Origin: Arenimonas oryziterrae DSM 21050 = YC6267
GTDB taxonomy: Bacteria > Pseudomonadota > Gammaproteobacteria > Xanthomonadales > Xanthomonadaceae
Length of the DNA stretch: 64,000 nt
Assembly: GCF_000420545.1 (NCBI RefSeq)
Contig: NZ_ATVD01000001.1
Coordinates: 248,001-312,000 of the forward strand
Reading direction: 5' to 3'
The translations under genes were made by a program, and so were the position numbers. This document shows positions 9,101 through 17,978 of the stretch, one piece after another (within the stretch, counting starts at the first letter, position 1; each line of letters opens with the position of its first letter). The notes beneath the pieces were generated by a model, which searched no databases, had not been told where the DNA came from, and saw nothing but the letters and a program-made list of their open reading frames with translations.

Positions 9101-9664
9101 GTGACCGCCGTCTTCCGCACCCGCCGCTCCGACCTTGCGGACCTGTACCGCATCGAGACGCTTGGCCTGGCCAATGGCCGCCGCGTGCAGATCCGGCCGA
9201 TTGCGCCGCTGGATGCGGTGCCGATCGCGTCCTCGTTCCACCTGCTGAACGAGGATGAAGTGCGCAAGCGCTTCCTGCATCCGATCAAGGCGCTGAGCGA
9301 AGAGCATCTGTATCAGCTCACGCATCCCGATCCCGATCGCGCCTTCGTCGTGGTTGCTTCCGAGCCGCTGCCGCCGGGCGACGCGATGATCGGCGCGGTC
9401 GCACGGCTGGCGCGTGACGACGACAACCGCAGCCGCGCGGAATTCGGACTGCTGGTCACGCACTTCGTCGCCGGTATGGGCCTGGGCCGCGTGCTGATGC
9501 AACGCCTGATCGAATGGTGTGCACGCCACGGCGTGCGCGAGCTGTGGGGCGACGTCATGGACGACAACGAGCCGATGCTGCGCCTCGCCGCCTCGCTGGG
9601 CTTCCATCGCGAAGCGATCCTGGGCTCGCCGGGACTGTTCCGGATCACGCTCGCCATCGCCTGA
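9101..9664 (+). CDS. GNAT-family N-acetyltransferase
   Basis: This 187-residue protein starts at GTG. The acetyl-CoA-binding motif A is visible as VTHFVAGMGLGRVLMQRLIE near residues 120-140 (pattern Q/RxxGxG/A in degenerate form). An ending typical of the fold follows (MLRLAASLGFHREA). An N-terminal stretch NGRRVQIRPIAPLDA marks the start of the fold. It resembles the acetyltransferase domains fused to acyl-CoA synthetase-like proteins that modify enzymes, but as a free-standing domain its target is unknown. It lies 43 bases upstream of mfd. Confidence 0.85.
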   Translation: MTAVFRTRRSDLADLYRIETLGLANGRRVQIRPIAPLDAVPIASSFHLLNEDEVRKRFLHPIKALSEEHLYQLTHPDPDRAFVVVASEPLPPGDAMIGAVARLARDDDNRSRAEFGLLVTHFVAGMGLGRVLMQRLIEWCARHGVRELWGDVMDDNEPMLRLAASLGFHREAILGSPGLFRITLAIA

Positions 9665-9707
9665 TCGTCGCGGCCTGCCTGTCGCGGCCTGATAAACTGC
9701 GCGGCCG

Positions 9708-12700
9708 ATGACCTCCCGCCCCTCCCTTCCCGCCCCGCCCCGGCCGCGTGCCGGCCAGCAGCGCGCCTATTGGCGCGCGCCGTCCAGTGCGAGCGCGATG
9801 GCCCTCGGCCTGGCCGAAGCTGCACGCCGCCACGACGGTCTGGTACTCGCTGTCGTGCGCGACACGCACACCGCGCAGTCACTGGAAAACGATCTGCGAG
9901 TATTTCTCGCCGGCGACGCCGGTGGTGATCTGCCCGTGCTGCATTTTCCCGATTGGGAAACCCTGCCCTACGACTTGTTCAGCCCGCACCCCGACATCGT
10001 TTCGCAACGCGTCGCGGCCTTGTACCGCCTGCCCGGCACGCGACGTGGCGTCCTGGTCGTGCCGGTGTCTTCGCTCATGCAGCGCCTGCCGCCGCCCGCC
10101 TGGATCGCCGGCAATGCGCTCGACCTGAAGAAGGGACAGAAACTCGACCTCGACAGCGAAAAACGCCGTCTCGAAGCCGCCGGCTACCGCAACGTGCCGC
10201 AGGTGCTAGATCCGGGCGACTTCGCCGTGCGCGGCGCCTTGCTGGACCTGTTCCCGATGGGTTCGGATGTGCCCTACCGCATCGAGCTGTTCGACGACGA
10301 GATCGATTCCCTGCGCAGTTTCGATCCGGAAACGCAGCGCTCCGAACATCCCGTCGCGTTGGTCAAGCTGCTGCCCGCGCGCGAGTTCCCGCTCGACGCC
10401 GCGAGCACCAAGCGCGTGCGCGAAAAACTCAGCGAACGCTTCGATTTCGATCCGCGACGTTTCCCCGTCTACCAGGATCTCAAGGAAGGCGGATCGCCGG
10501 CCGGCATCGAGTACTACCTACCGCTGTTCTTCGAGCACACGGCGTCCTTGTTCGAACACCTCGACCGCAACGCGCTGGTCGTGCTTGGCGAAGGCGTCGA
10601 TGCGGCGGCCGTGGCGTTCTGGGCGCAGACCCAGGATCGCTGGGAACAGCGCCGACACGATGTCGAACGCCCGATCCTGGCACCGGACGAGATCTTCCTG
10701 CCGCCGGACGCGTTGCGTGCGGAGCTCAATCGCATCGATCGCATCGAGATCTGCGGACCGGAGCATCCGCATCTCGACAAGGCCGTCGCGATGGCCGAAC
10801 AGCCGGCGCCGCGACTGGCCTGGAACGTGAAGGGCGAGGAACCCGGCGCGGCGATGCGCTCGTTCCTGGACCACTATCCCGGCCGCATCCTGATCGCCGC
10901 CGATTCGGCTGGACGTCGCGAGGCGCTCATCGAGGTGCTGGCCGCCGGCGCCCTGAAGCCGGCGACCGTCTCGGGCTGGAACGAATTCCTCGTCGGCAAG
11001 GCTTCGCCGAGTTCGGACGCGTCGGCCGAAGGTCTGGCGCGCTTCGCGATCACCATCGCCGCGCTGGAAGACGGCTTCGCGCTGACCGAGCCGGCGCTGA
11101 CGGTCCTCACCGAGCGCCAGCTGTTTCCCGATCGCACCGATCAGAGCCAGCGTCGCAAGCGCGCGGCACGCGATCCCGACCAGGTGCTGCGCGACCTCAG
11201 CGAGATCACGATCGGTTCGCCGATCGTGCACGAGGATCACGGCGTCGGTCGCTACCAAGGCCTGATCACGCTCGAGTCCGGCGGCGTGCACGGCGAATAC
11301 CTGTGCATCGAATACGCCAAGGGCGACAAGCTGTACGTGCCGGTGGCGCAGTTGCAGCTGGTCAGTCGCTATTCGGGCACCTCGCCGGAATTCGCGCCGC
11401 TGCATTCGCTCGGCGGCGACGCCTGGGAAAAGGCGAGAAAGAAAGCCGCCGAAAAGGTACGCGACGTCGCCGCCGAAATGCTCGAGATCCAGGCGCGCCG
11501 GCATGCGCGCGTCGGGCTGGCACTCACGGTGGACCGGGCGATGTACGAGCCGTTCGCGGCGACCTTCCCGTTCGAAGAAACCCCCGACCAGCTCGCCGCG
11601 ATCGATGCGGTCATCAAGGACCTCGGGCATCCGCAGCCGATGGACCGCGTGGTCTGCGGCGATGTCGGCTTCGGCAAGACCGAGGTTGCGGTGCGCGCCG
11701 CGTTCGTCGCTGCGGTCGCCGGCAAGCAGGTCGCGGTGCTCGTGCCCACGACCCTGCTCGCCGAACAGCACTACCGTAATTTTCGCGACCGCTACGCCGA
11801 CTCGCCGATTCGCGTCGAGGTGCTGTCGCGTTTCAAGACCGCGAAAGAGATCAAGGCCGCGCTCGCCCTGCTCGCCGAGGGCAAGATCGACGTGATCGTC
11901 GGCACCCACCGCCTGCTGCAGGGCGACGTGATGTTCAGCGACCTCGGTTTGGTCATCGTCGACGAGGAGCAGCGTTTTGGCGTGCGCCAGAAAGAGGCGC
12001 TGAAAGCGCTGCGCGCCGAAGTCCATCTGCTCACGCTGACCGCCACGCCGATCCCGCGCACGCTGAACATGGCCATGAGCGGCCTGCGCGAGCTGTCGAT
12101 CATCGGCACGCCGCCCGCGCACCGCCTGGCGGTCAAGACCTTCGTCACGCAATGGGACAACGCACTGCTGCGCGAGGCTTTCCAGCGCGAACTCGCACGC
12201 GGCGGCCAGATTTATTTCCTGCACAACGAAGTCGACACGATCGAGAAGATGGCGCGCGAGCTGGCCGAACTCGTGCCCGAGGCGCGCATCCGCGTCGCCC
12301 ACGGCCAGATGCCCGAACGCGAGCTCGAGCAGGTCATGCTCGACTTCCATCGCCAGCGCTTCAACGTGCTGGTGTGCACGACGATCATCGAATCGGGTAT
12401 CGACATCCCGAGCGCGAACACGATCATCGTCAATCGCGCCGACCGCTTCGGCCTGGCGCAGCTGCATCAGCTGCGCGGCCGCGTCGGCCGCTCGCATCAC
12501 CGCGCCTATGCCTACCTGGTCGTGCCGAACAAGAAGGCGATGACCGGCGATGCGGAGAAACGCCTGGAAGCGCTCGCGTCGCTGGAAGAACTCGGCGCGG
12601 GGTTCACGCTCGCCACCCACGACCTGGAAATCCGCGGCGCCGGCGAACTGCTCGGCGAAGGCCAGTCGGGACAGATCGCCGAGATCGGCTTCTCGCTGTA

Positions 12701-13211
12701 CATAGAACTGCTCGAGCGCGCGGTCAAGTCGATCAAATCCGGAAAGATTCCCGACCTCGATCCCAGCGTGCGCCACGGCGCCGACGTCGAGCTGCATATC
12801 CCCGCGCTGATTCCGGAAGACTATCTGCCGGACGTGCATGCCCGCCTGACCCTGTACAAGCGCATCGCCTCGGCACGCGACGAAGACGCGCTGCGCGACC
12901 TGCAGATCGAGATGGTCGACCGCTTCGGCGTGCTGCCCGATCCGAGCAAGCAGTTGTTCGCTGTCGCCGAACTGAAACTCGAAGCGACCCGACTGGGCCT
13001 GCGCAAGCTCGAACTCGGCGACAAGGGCGGTCGACTGCATTTCATCCCGCAGCCGAAGGTCGACCCGATGTCGATCATCCGACTGATCCAGTCGCAGCCG
13101 AAGATCTATTCGATGGACGGCCCCGACAAGCTGCGCGTGCGCATGGACCTGCCCGATGCCGCCTCGCGTCTGCGCACCGCACGCGGCCTGCTGACCTTGC
13201 TCAAGTCGTGA
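9708..13211 (+). CDS. mfd: Transcription-repair coupling factor Mfd
   Basis: At 1167 residues this is full length. Mfd removes RNA polymerase stalled at DNA lesions and recruits UvrA. The N-terminal UvrB-like modules cover about 1-340. The RNA-polymerase-interacting (CarD-like) domain is near 503-570, with GSPIVHEDHGVGRYQG. The RecG-like motor follows, with Walker A GDVGFGKTEVA (about 652-662), DEEQ (about 751), TATPIPRT, and the translocation/helicase C region with QLHQLRGRVGRS. The C-terminal TRCF domain runs from about 1000. No catalytic motif is missing. It is transcribed away from the upstream acetyltransferase and followed by a small phosphatase gene. Confidence 0.98.
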   Translation: MTSRPSLPAPPRPRAGQQRAYWRAPSSASAMALGLAEAARRHDGLVLAVVRDTHTAQSLENDLRVFLAGDAGGDLPVLHFPDWETLPYDLFSPHPDIVSQRVAALYRLPGTRRGVLVVPVSSLMQRLPPPAWIAGNALDLKKGQKLDLDSEKRRLEAAGYRNVPQVLDPGDFAVRGALLDLFPMGSDVPYRIELFDDEIDSLRSFDPETQRSEHPVALVKLLPAREFPLDAASTKRVREKLSERFDFDPRRFPVYQDLKEGGSPAGIEYYLPLFFEHTASLFEHLDRNALVVLGEGVDAAAVAFWAQTQDRWEQRRHDVERPILAPDEIFLPPDALRAELNRIDRIEICGPEHPHLDKAVAMAEQPAPRLAWNVKGEEPGAAMRSFLDHYPGRILIAADSAGRREALIEVLAAGALKPATVSGWNEFLVGKASPSSDASAEGLARFAITIAALEDGFALTEPALTVLTERQLFPDRTDQSQRRKRAARDPDQVLRDLSEITIGSPIVHEDHGVGRYQGLITLESGGVHGEYLCIEYAKGDKLYVPVAQLQLVSRYSGTSPEFAPLHSLGGDAWEKARKKAAEKVRDVAAEMLEIQARRHARVGLALTVDRAMYEPFAATFPFEETPDQLAAIDAVIKDLGHPQPMDRVVCGDVGFGKTEVAVRAAFVAAVAGKQVAVLVPTTLLAEQHYRNFRDRYADSPIRVEVLSRFKTAKEIKAALALLAEGKIDVIVGTHRLLQGDVMFSDLGLVIVDEEQRFGVRQKEALKALRAEVHLLTLTATPIPRTLNMAMSGLRELSIIGTPPAHRLAVKTFVTQWDNALLREAFQRELARGGQIYFLHNEVDTIEKMARELAELVPEARIRVAHGQMPERELEQVMLDFHRQRFNVLVCTTIIESGIDIPSANTIIVNRADRFGLAQLHQLRGRVGRSHHRAYAYLVVPNKKAMTGDAEKRLEALASLEELGAGFTLATHDLEIRGAGELLGEGQSGQIAEIGFSLYIELLERAVKSIKSGKIPDLDPSVRHGADVELHIPALIPEDYLPDVHARLTLYKRIASARDEDALRDLQIEMVDRFGVLPDPSKQLFAVAELKLEATRLGLRKLELGDKGGRLHFIPQPKVDPMSIIRLIQSQPKIYSMDGPDKLRVRMDLPDAASRLRTARGLLTLLKS

Positions 13212-13247
13212 CGCGCTAGACTCGCGCTTTCCGCTCCGGATCACGCC

Positions 13248-13763
13248 ATGCGTTTCTTCCTGCCCATCCTGCTGCTGATCGCGTTTGCCTCAGCCGCCGC
13301 GGTCGCGGCCACGCCCGATACGGTGGTCATCGTCGTGCGTCACGCCGAAAAGGCCAAGAGCGACAGCACCGACCCGGGGCTGAGCGAAGTCGGCGTGCTG
13401 CGTGCGCATGCACTAGCCGCACGTCTGGCCGAACATCCGGTCAACGCGGCCTACGTGACGCAGTACCGTCGCACGCAGCTCACCGCTGAACCCACCGCCC
13501 GTGCCAATCATCTACAGGCTGAAGAGCTTGCGGTCGATGCCGACAACGCGGCGACGTATGGCCCGACGCTGGCGGGCCTGATCCGGAAGAAACATCGCGG
13601 CCAGACGGTGCTTGTCGTCGGGCACAGCAACACAGTGCCGGATCTGGTGAAGGCGCTGGCCGGCGTGGATATCGCGCCGATCGAAGAGAACGAGTTCGAT
13701 CGTCTGTATGTGATCACCCTGCCCACCAAGGGCGACGCCAAGGTCCTCGCCCTGCGCTATTGA
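13248..13763 (+). CDS. Secreted histidine phosphatase (phosphoglycerate-mutase-like)
   Basis: This 171-residue protein has an N-terminal signal peptide (about 1-19, ending AAVAA). The histidine-phosphatase signature is VIVVRHAEKAKSD near residues 26-38, with the catalytic RHxE, and the second catalytic histidine is in VLVVGHSNTVPDLV near 122-135. Size and layout match the SixA-like/periplasmic branch. A periplasmic phosphatase role is inferred from the leader; the substrate is unknown. It starts 36 bases after mfd and may be co-transcribed with it. Confidence 0.88.
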   Translation: MRFFLPILLLIAFASAAAVAATPDTVVIVVRHAEKAKSDSTDPGLSEVGVLRAHALAARLAEHPVNAAYVTQYRRTQLTAEPTARANHLQAEELAVDADNAATYGPTLAGLIRKKHRGQTVLVVGHSNTVPDLVKALAGVDIAPIEENEFDRLYVITLPTKGDAKVLALRY

Positions 13764-13864
13764 GCTTGGGCGGCGAGGCGAGCAAACGCAGCGTTGCGCT
13801 GGCCCTGACTGCAGGCGTCCGCTTGCCGTGGCATGCTTCGCTTCTCTTTCACGGAACCGCCGCC

Positions 13865-14725
13865 ATGACCGTCATCATCGCGCCCCGCATGCACGACCTC
13901 GGCGGATTCACCGTCGGACGCGTGCTTCCGAGCATCGAGCGCCGCAGCGTCGGTCCGTTCGTGTTCTTCGACCATATCGGTCCGGCCGTGCTCGCCGGCG
14001 AGCAGCCCGTGGCCGTGCGTCCGCATCCGCATATCGGCCTGGCCACGGTCACGTATTTGTGGGACGGCGCGATGATGCATCGCGACAGTCTGGGATCGGT
14101 ACAGGAAATCCAGCCCGGCGATGTCAACTGGATGACCGCCGGTCGCGGCATCGTGCACTCCGAGCGCACACCGGAGCGCCTGCGCAATGTCGATCATGCT
14201 TTTCACGGCTTGCAGACCTGGGTGGCGCTGCCGAAAGAGCACGAAGACACCGAGCCGAGTTTCGCCCACCATCCCAAAGCCACGTTGCCGACGATCGTCG
14301 GCGACGGCGTGCACATGACGGTCGTCGCCGGCCATGCCTTCGGCGAACGTTCGCCGGTGCGCGTGCTCAGCGAAACCCTGTACGTCTCGATCGACCTGGA
14401 AGACGGCGCGGAAATGGTGATCCCGGCCGAACATGCCGAGCGCGCACTGTTCCCGGTGGCCGGCGAACTGTGGCTGGACGATCAGCACCTGCCGAACCAG
14501 CATCTGGCCGTGATCGACACCGACGCCCTGCCGCTGCTGCGTTCGGTCGGTCATTCGCGGGTGATGCTGCTCGGCGGCGAACCGCTCGACGGCCCACGCC
14601 ATATCTGGTGGAACTTCGTCAGCAGCTCGAAGGAGCGCATCGAACAGGCCAAGACCGACTGGCGCGAATCGCGCATCGGCCAGGTCCCCGGCGAAACCGA
14701 ATTCATTCCCCTGCCCGACAAGTAG
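13865..14725 (+). CDS. Pirin-family protein (first copy)
   Basis: This is a 286-residue bicupin of the pirin family. The ATG of MTVIIAPRMHDLGGFTVGR is taken as start because an earlier in-frame start would add a non-conserved leader overlapping the phosphatase gene. Metal ligands of the N-terminal cupin are visible in RPHPHIGLATVTYLWDG and MMHRDS, with the conserved MTAGRGIVHSE downstream. Pirins bind Fe and some have quercetinase activity, but their physiological role in bacteria is often unknown. A second, more divergent pirin lies 0.5 kb further on the other strand. Confidence 0.93.
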   Translation: MTVIIAPRMHDLGGFTVGRVLPSIERRSVGPFVFFDHIGPAVLAGEQPVAVRPHPHIGLATVTYLWDGAMMHRDSLGSVQEIQPGDVNWMTAGRGIVHSERTPERLRNVDHAFHGLQTWVALPKEHEDTEPSFAHHPKATLPTIVGDGVHMTVVAGHAFGERSPVRVLSETLYVSIDLEDGAEMVIPAEHAERALFPVAGELWLDDQHLPNQHLAVIDTDALPLLRSVGHSRVMLLGGEPLDGPRHIWWNFVSSSKERIEQAKTDWRESRIGQVPGETEFIPLPDK

Positions 14726-14735
14726 CGCGACGTCC

Positions 14736-15137
14736 TCAGCTCAGCGTGGTCGGTATCTCGACGGTGCCGGTGAGAATCTTGTGCACCGGGCAGGCGTTGG
14801 CGACCTGCAGCAGACGTTCGCGCTGCGTGGCGTCGAGCGCGCCTTCGATGCGCACGTCGCGCAGGATGACGGTCTTGTTCTTGTCGTCTTCGCCGTAGGA
14901 CACCGCGACCTCGATGCCGGTGAGCGGCCATTGCTTACGCTGCGCGTACATGCGCAGCGTGATCGCCGTGCAGCTGCCGAGCGCGGACAGCAGCAGTTCG
15001 CCGGGCGTCGGGCCGGTATCGCCCCCGCCGACGGCAGCGGGCTCGTCCGCCGTCAGGACATGCGCACCCACTTCGATGCGGGTCGCATACGCCGCACTGG
15101 CGGCATCGAAACGGACGCTGACGGAACGGTCGCTCAT
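14736..15137 (-). CDS. OsmC-family peroxiredoxin-like protein
   Basis: This 133-residue protein has both redox cysteines of the OsmC/Ohr superfamily: SALGSCTAITLRMYA near residues 50-64 and VANACPVHKILTG near 112-124. Such proteins reduce organic hydroperoxides with a Cys pair. The subtype looks like the general OsmC/YhfA group rather than classical Ohr, which is an inference from the C-terminal CPVHKIL. It converges with the pirin gene at 14725 and is followed in the same direction by another pirin's stop, so three stress-linked genes are clustered. Confidence 0.92.
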   Translation of the reverse strand: MSDRSVSVRFDAASAAYATRIEVGAHVLTADEPAAVGGGDTGPTPGELLLSALGSCTAITLRMYAQRKQWPLTGIEVAVSYGEDDKNKTVILRDVRIEGALDATQRERLLQVANACPVHKILTGTVEIPTTLS

Positions 15138-15196
15138 GTCTCACTCCCTCTCTGGGTTTGCGAGGCGCGACCTGCATCGCGCCCCGCAGACGTGGC

Positions 15197-16039
15197 TCAG
15201 AACCGGCCTTCCTGGTAATCGACGAAGGCCTGCATGATCTGCTCTTTCGTGTTCATCACGAACGGACCATAGCGCGCGACCGGCTCGTTCAGCGGCCGAC
15301 CCGCAACCAGGATCAGGCGCGTCGGCGCACCGCCGGCGCGCACCCGCACGCCGTCGCCAGCGCCGAAGACGAGCAGGTCGCCCTTGGGCACAACATCCTC
15401 GCCGTCGACCTGCGCCGCGCCTTCGTAGACGTAGGCGAACACATTGTGTCCCGCTGGCAAGGCGTGTTCGAAGGCCGCACCGGCATCGAGCGCGATGTCC
15501 AGATAGGTCGGATCCGTCGCGGGCTGGCTGACCGGACCGACGACATCGCCAACCTGTCCGGCGATGACCTTGACCCGCACACCCTCGCCCGGCTGCGCTT
15601 CGGGAATACGTTCGGCGCCGAACTCCTGGTACTGCGGCGCCGACATCTTGTCCTTCGCCGGCAGGTTCACCCACAACTGGAAGCCGCGCATCAGTCCCTG
15701 TTCCTGCTCGGGCATTTCCGAATGCACGATGCCGCGACCGGCGGTCATCCACTGCACCGAGCCCGGGGTCAGCAGGCCTTCGTTGCCGTGGTTGTCCTTG
15801 TGGCGCATGCGGCCGTCGAGCATGTAGGTCACCGTCTCGAAGCCGCGATGCGGATGCGAGGGAAATCCTGCGAGGTAGTCGCCGGGTTTGTCGGATCCGA
15901 ACTCGTCGAGCATCAGGAACGGATCGAGATCGGGCAGTTGGTTCGTGCCGATGACCCGGGTCAGGCGCACGCCGGCGCCGTCCGAAGCCGGCTGGCCGCG
16001 AAGGCGACGGGCGATGGGGCGTGGGGTAACGAGACTCAT
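15197..16039 (-). CDS. Pirin-family protein (second copy)
   Basis: This is a 280-residue bicupin, YhhW/pirin type. The ATG at 16039 is chosen because an AGGAG ribosome site lies about 9 bases upstream and family homology begins at SLVTPRPIARRLRGQ; the longer open frame upstream reads as non-conserved sequence. Metal-site residues lie in FPSHPHRGFETVTYML and GRMRHKDNHGNEG, followed by WMTAGRGIVHSEMP. It differs from the other pirin in this window over most of its length, so they are old paralogues rather than a recent duplication. Activity is not predictable from sequence. Confidence 0.95.
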   Translation of the reverse strand: MSLVTPRPIARRLRGQPASDGAGVRLTRVIGTNQLPDLDPFLMLDEFGSDKPGDYLAGFPSHPHRGFETVTYMLDGRMRHKDNHGNEGLLTPGSVQWMTAGRGIVHSEMPEQEQGLMRGFQLWVNLPAKDKMSAPQYQEFGAERIPEAQPGEGVRVKVIAGQVGDVVGPVSQPATDPTYLDIALDAGAAFEHALPAGHNVFAYVYEGAAQVDGEDVVPKGDLLVFGAGDGVRVRAGGAPTRLILVAGRPLNEPVARYGPFVMNTKEQIMQAFVDYQEGRF

Positions 16040-16202
16040 GCGGGATCTCCTGTGATGTGACTGTCCCAACAAGGTAAGGGCGCCGACGAGTGTCTCAAAC
16101 GGCACGGGCGCAACCCAGCGTTGCCTCCATGAGCTGGCGCACTGACCGGATTCCGTGAAATTTGCCGTAAACCTTCTAGTCGACCCCGGACACGCGAGCG
16201 CC

Positions 16203-16814
16203 ATGACCCTCGGATTGTCCCGTCCCGCCCTGCACGATCCGCTTACCGCCTCGCTCCAGGCCCAGGTCGGCCTGCCCAGCCTCGCGGCCGGACGTCTGTG
16301 CCTGCGCTGGCTCGACCAGGACGATACCGAAGCACTGTATCGAATCTTTTCCGACCAGGACGCCCTGCGCTTCTGGTCGCACCCGCCTTTCGACAGCCGG
16401 GACGACGCCAGCATCTACCTGGAGACCATCCACCGCGGCTACGAACGCGGCACCCTGTTCCAATGGGGCGCGGTCGTCGCGGGCGACAACGAGGTCATCG
16501 GGACGTGCACGCTGGCGCAGATCGACCCGATCCAGGGCCGGGCCGACGTCGGCTTCATGCTGGGGCGGCCGCACTGGGGCCATGGCTACGGTCGGGAAAT
16601 GGTCGGCGCCCTGCTGCTGCACGCCTTCGCCGATCTCGGTCTGCGTCGCCTGGAGGCGGATGTCGACCCGCGTAACCTGCCGTCCCTGGCCTTGCTCGAA
16701 CGCCTGGGGTTCAAGCGCGAGGGCTACCTGCGCCAGCGCTGGCTGGTCAATGGCGAACTGCAAGACAGCGTGGTGCTCGGCTTGCTCGCCGGGGACTTTC
16801 CCCCGGCCGACTAG
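16203..16814 (+). CDS. RimJ/RimL-type GNAT acetyltransferase
   Basis: This 203-residue protein runs from the ATG of MTLGLSRPAL. A start 16 codons earlier is also possible, and neither has a strong ribosome site. The fold reads clearly: AGRLCLRWLDQDDTEALYRIFSD at the N-terminal strand, the acetyl-CoA motif GRPHWGHGYGREMVGALL near residues 120-140 and NLPSLALLERLGFKREGYLR near the C terminus. RimJ/RimL relatives acetylate the N termini of ribosomal proteins or other amines; this one's substrate is not known. Confidence 0.86.
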   Translation: MTLGLSRPALHDPLTASLQAQVGLPSLAAGRLCLRWLDQDDTEALYRIFSDQDALRFWSHPPFDSRDDASIYLETIHRGYERGTLFQWGAVVAGDNEVIGTCTLAQIDPIQGRADVGFMLGRPHWGHGYGREMVGALLLHAFADLGLRRLEADVDPRNLPSLALLERLGFKREGYLRQRWLVNGELQDSVVLGLLAGDFPPAD

Positions 16815-16817
16815 GCC

Positions 16818-17453
16818 TCAGCGCATCGAACGCGGCGTCATCGCCCGCGATACCCGGCGCGTGTAGACATACACCGTTGCCGGCGGCACGTTCCACCAGG
16901 TGAAGCTGGCGCGGCGCGCGGTGAGCTCCAGCGCGTCGATGACCTCGCGCGTGACCGGATTCGCCGGACCGTAGGTGAACTGCACGAAACGGCCGTCCGG
17001 CTGCAGGCTGTCGAACGCTGCCGACATGATGGTCTGCTGCAGCTGCCGCGGCATCGACAACAGCCCCAGTCCCGAAATGATCGCATCGGCGCGGGTGTCG
17101 TCCGCGAAACCGTTGTCGGCCGCGATCGCCCGCAGGTTGCCCGCATCGCCGCAAACGATCGCGATGCCGGGGAAGCGCCGCTGCAGGTGCTGATGCAATT
17201 CCTCGTTCAGTTCCAGCACGAGCATGTCGGCCGGGGCGATGCCATGGTCGAGCAGGGCCTGGGTAAACACCCCGGTGCCGCCGCCGAGCTCGATCACGCG
17301 CCGGCAGGACTTGGGCAGCTGCGACATCATCTGGCGCGCCAGCTGCGGACTGGACGGGGAAATGGCGGCGACGCCGAGCGGATCCTTCAACCACTGCCGA
17401 AAAAAAGTCCAGCCTACGGGCAGGGTGCGGGTCGGGTCGTCGGGAGATTTCAT
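16818..17453 (-). CDS. SAM-dependent methyltransferase, phospholipid N-methyltransferase-like
   Basis: This is a 211-residue class I methyltransferase. Motif I is RVIELGGGTGVFTQ (about 51-64), followed by LVLELNEELHQHL for motif post-I. The N-terminal FFRQWLKDPLGVAAISPSS resembles the PmtA/KsgA-like phospholipid methyltransferases, in which this segment helps membrane contact. That would mean phosphatidylethanolamine methylation, but the call rests on motif resemblance only. It converges tail to tail with the GNAT gene, 3 bases apart. Confidence 0.84.
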   Translation of the reverse strand: MKSPDDPTRTLPVGWTFFRQWLKDPLGVAAISPSSPQLARQMMSQLPKSCRRVIELGGGTGVFTQALLDHGIAPADMLVLELNEELHQHLQRRFPGIAIVCGDAGNLRAIAADNGFADDTRADAIISGLGLLSMPRQLQQTIMSAAFDSLQPDGRFVQFTYGPANPVTREVIDALELTARRASFTWWNVPPATVYVYTRRVSRAMTPRSMR

Positions 17454-17543
17454 GTGGCCAGCATAATGCCTGTGGCGATATTTCGCCCGCGTTAAGCCGC
17501 CCGGACATAATGATGAAGCCCCGCCCCCGCCCGGAGATTCGCC

Positions 17544-17978
17544 ATGCGACCCCTACCCCTCGTCCTGCTGGCTTTGGGCCTGACCGTCGCCGGTCCCCTG
17601 GCGATCGCCGAGGATGTCGTCATCAAACCCCGCGAGCCGCTCAAGGGCAGCGAGTGCCTCGACCCCGGCCAGTCGCGCAGCTGGACCCAAGTCGATGACA
17701 CCCACATCCTCGTCGACGGCGGCCGGCATAAGTACCGCATCGAATTCGACGCGAGCTGCGCTTCGCTGCGCAACGACAACGGCGTGAGCTTCCGCGGCGA
17801 CCCGATGTCGGGCAAGTTGTGCGGCGCCATCAACGATGCGGTGATCGCCCGCGACTACAGCTGCCGCGTGGCGCGCATCGACCTGCTCGACACCGAGCAG
17901 TACAAGAACGCGATGCACGAACACGAAGCCGCCCTCAAGGCCGAACGCGCCGCGAAGCGCTCATCGTCCTCGCCGTAA
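17544..17978 (+). CDS. Secreted DUF6491-like protein
   Basis: This 144-residue protein has a signal peptide (about 1-22, ending LAIAE). The mature part carries four cysteines (SECLD, DASCASL, GKLCGA, DYSCRV) that could form two disulfides, and it ends in a charged, Lys/Arg-rich helix. The pattern, including [16 protein letters not shown], fits the DUF6491 family common in Xanthomonadales; the function of that family is unknown. The 3' end overlaps the rlmKL gene on the other strand by 18 bases. Confidence 0.8.
   Translation: MRPLPLVLLALGLTVAGPLAIAEDVVIKPREPLKGSECLDPGQSRSWTQVDDTHILVDGGRHKYRIEFDASCASLRNDNGVSFRGDPMSGKLCGAINDAVIARDYSCRVARIDLLDTEQYKNAMHEHEAALKAERAAKRSSSSP

Noticed and set aside
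10518-13244. 908-codon minus-strand open frame
   Set aside because: It is antisense to mfd, which has every catalytic motif; the translated sequence has no recognisable fold.
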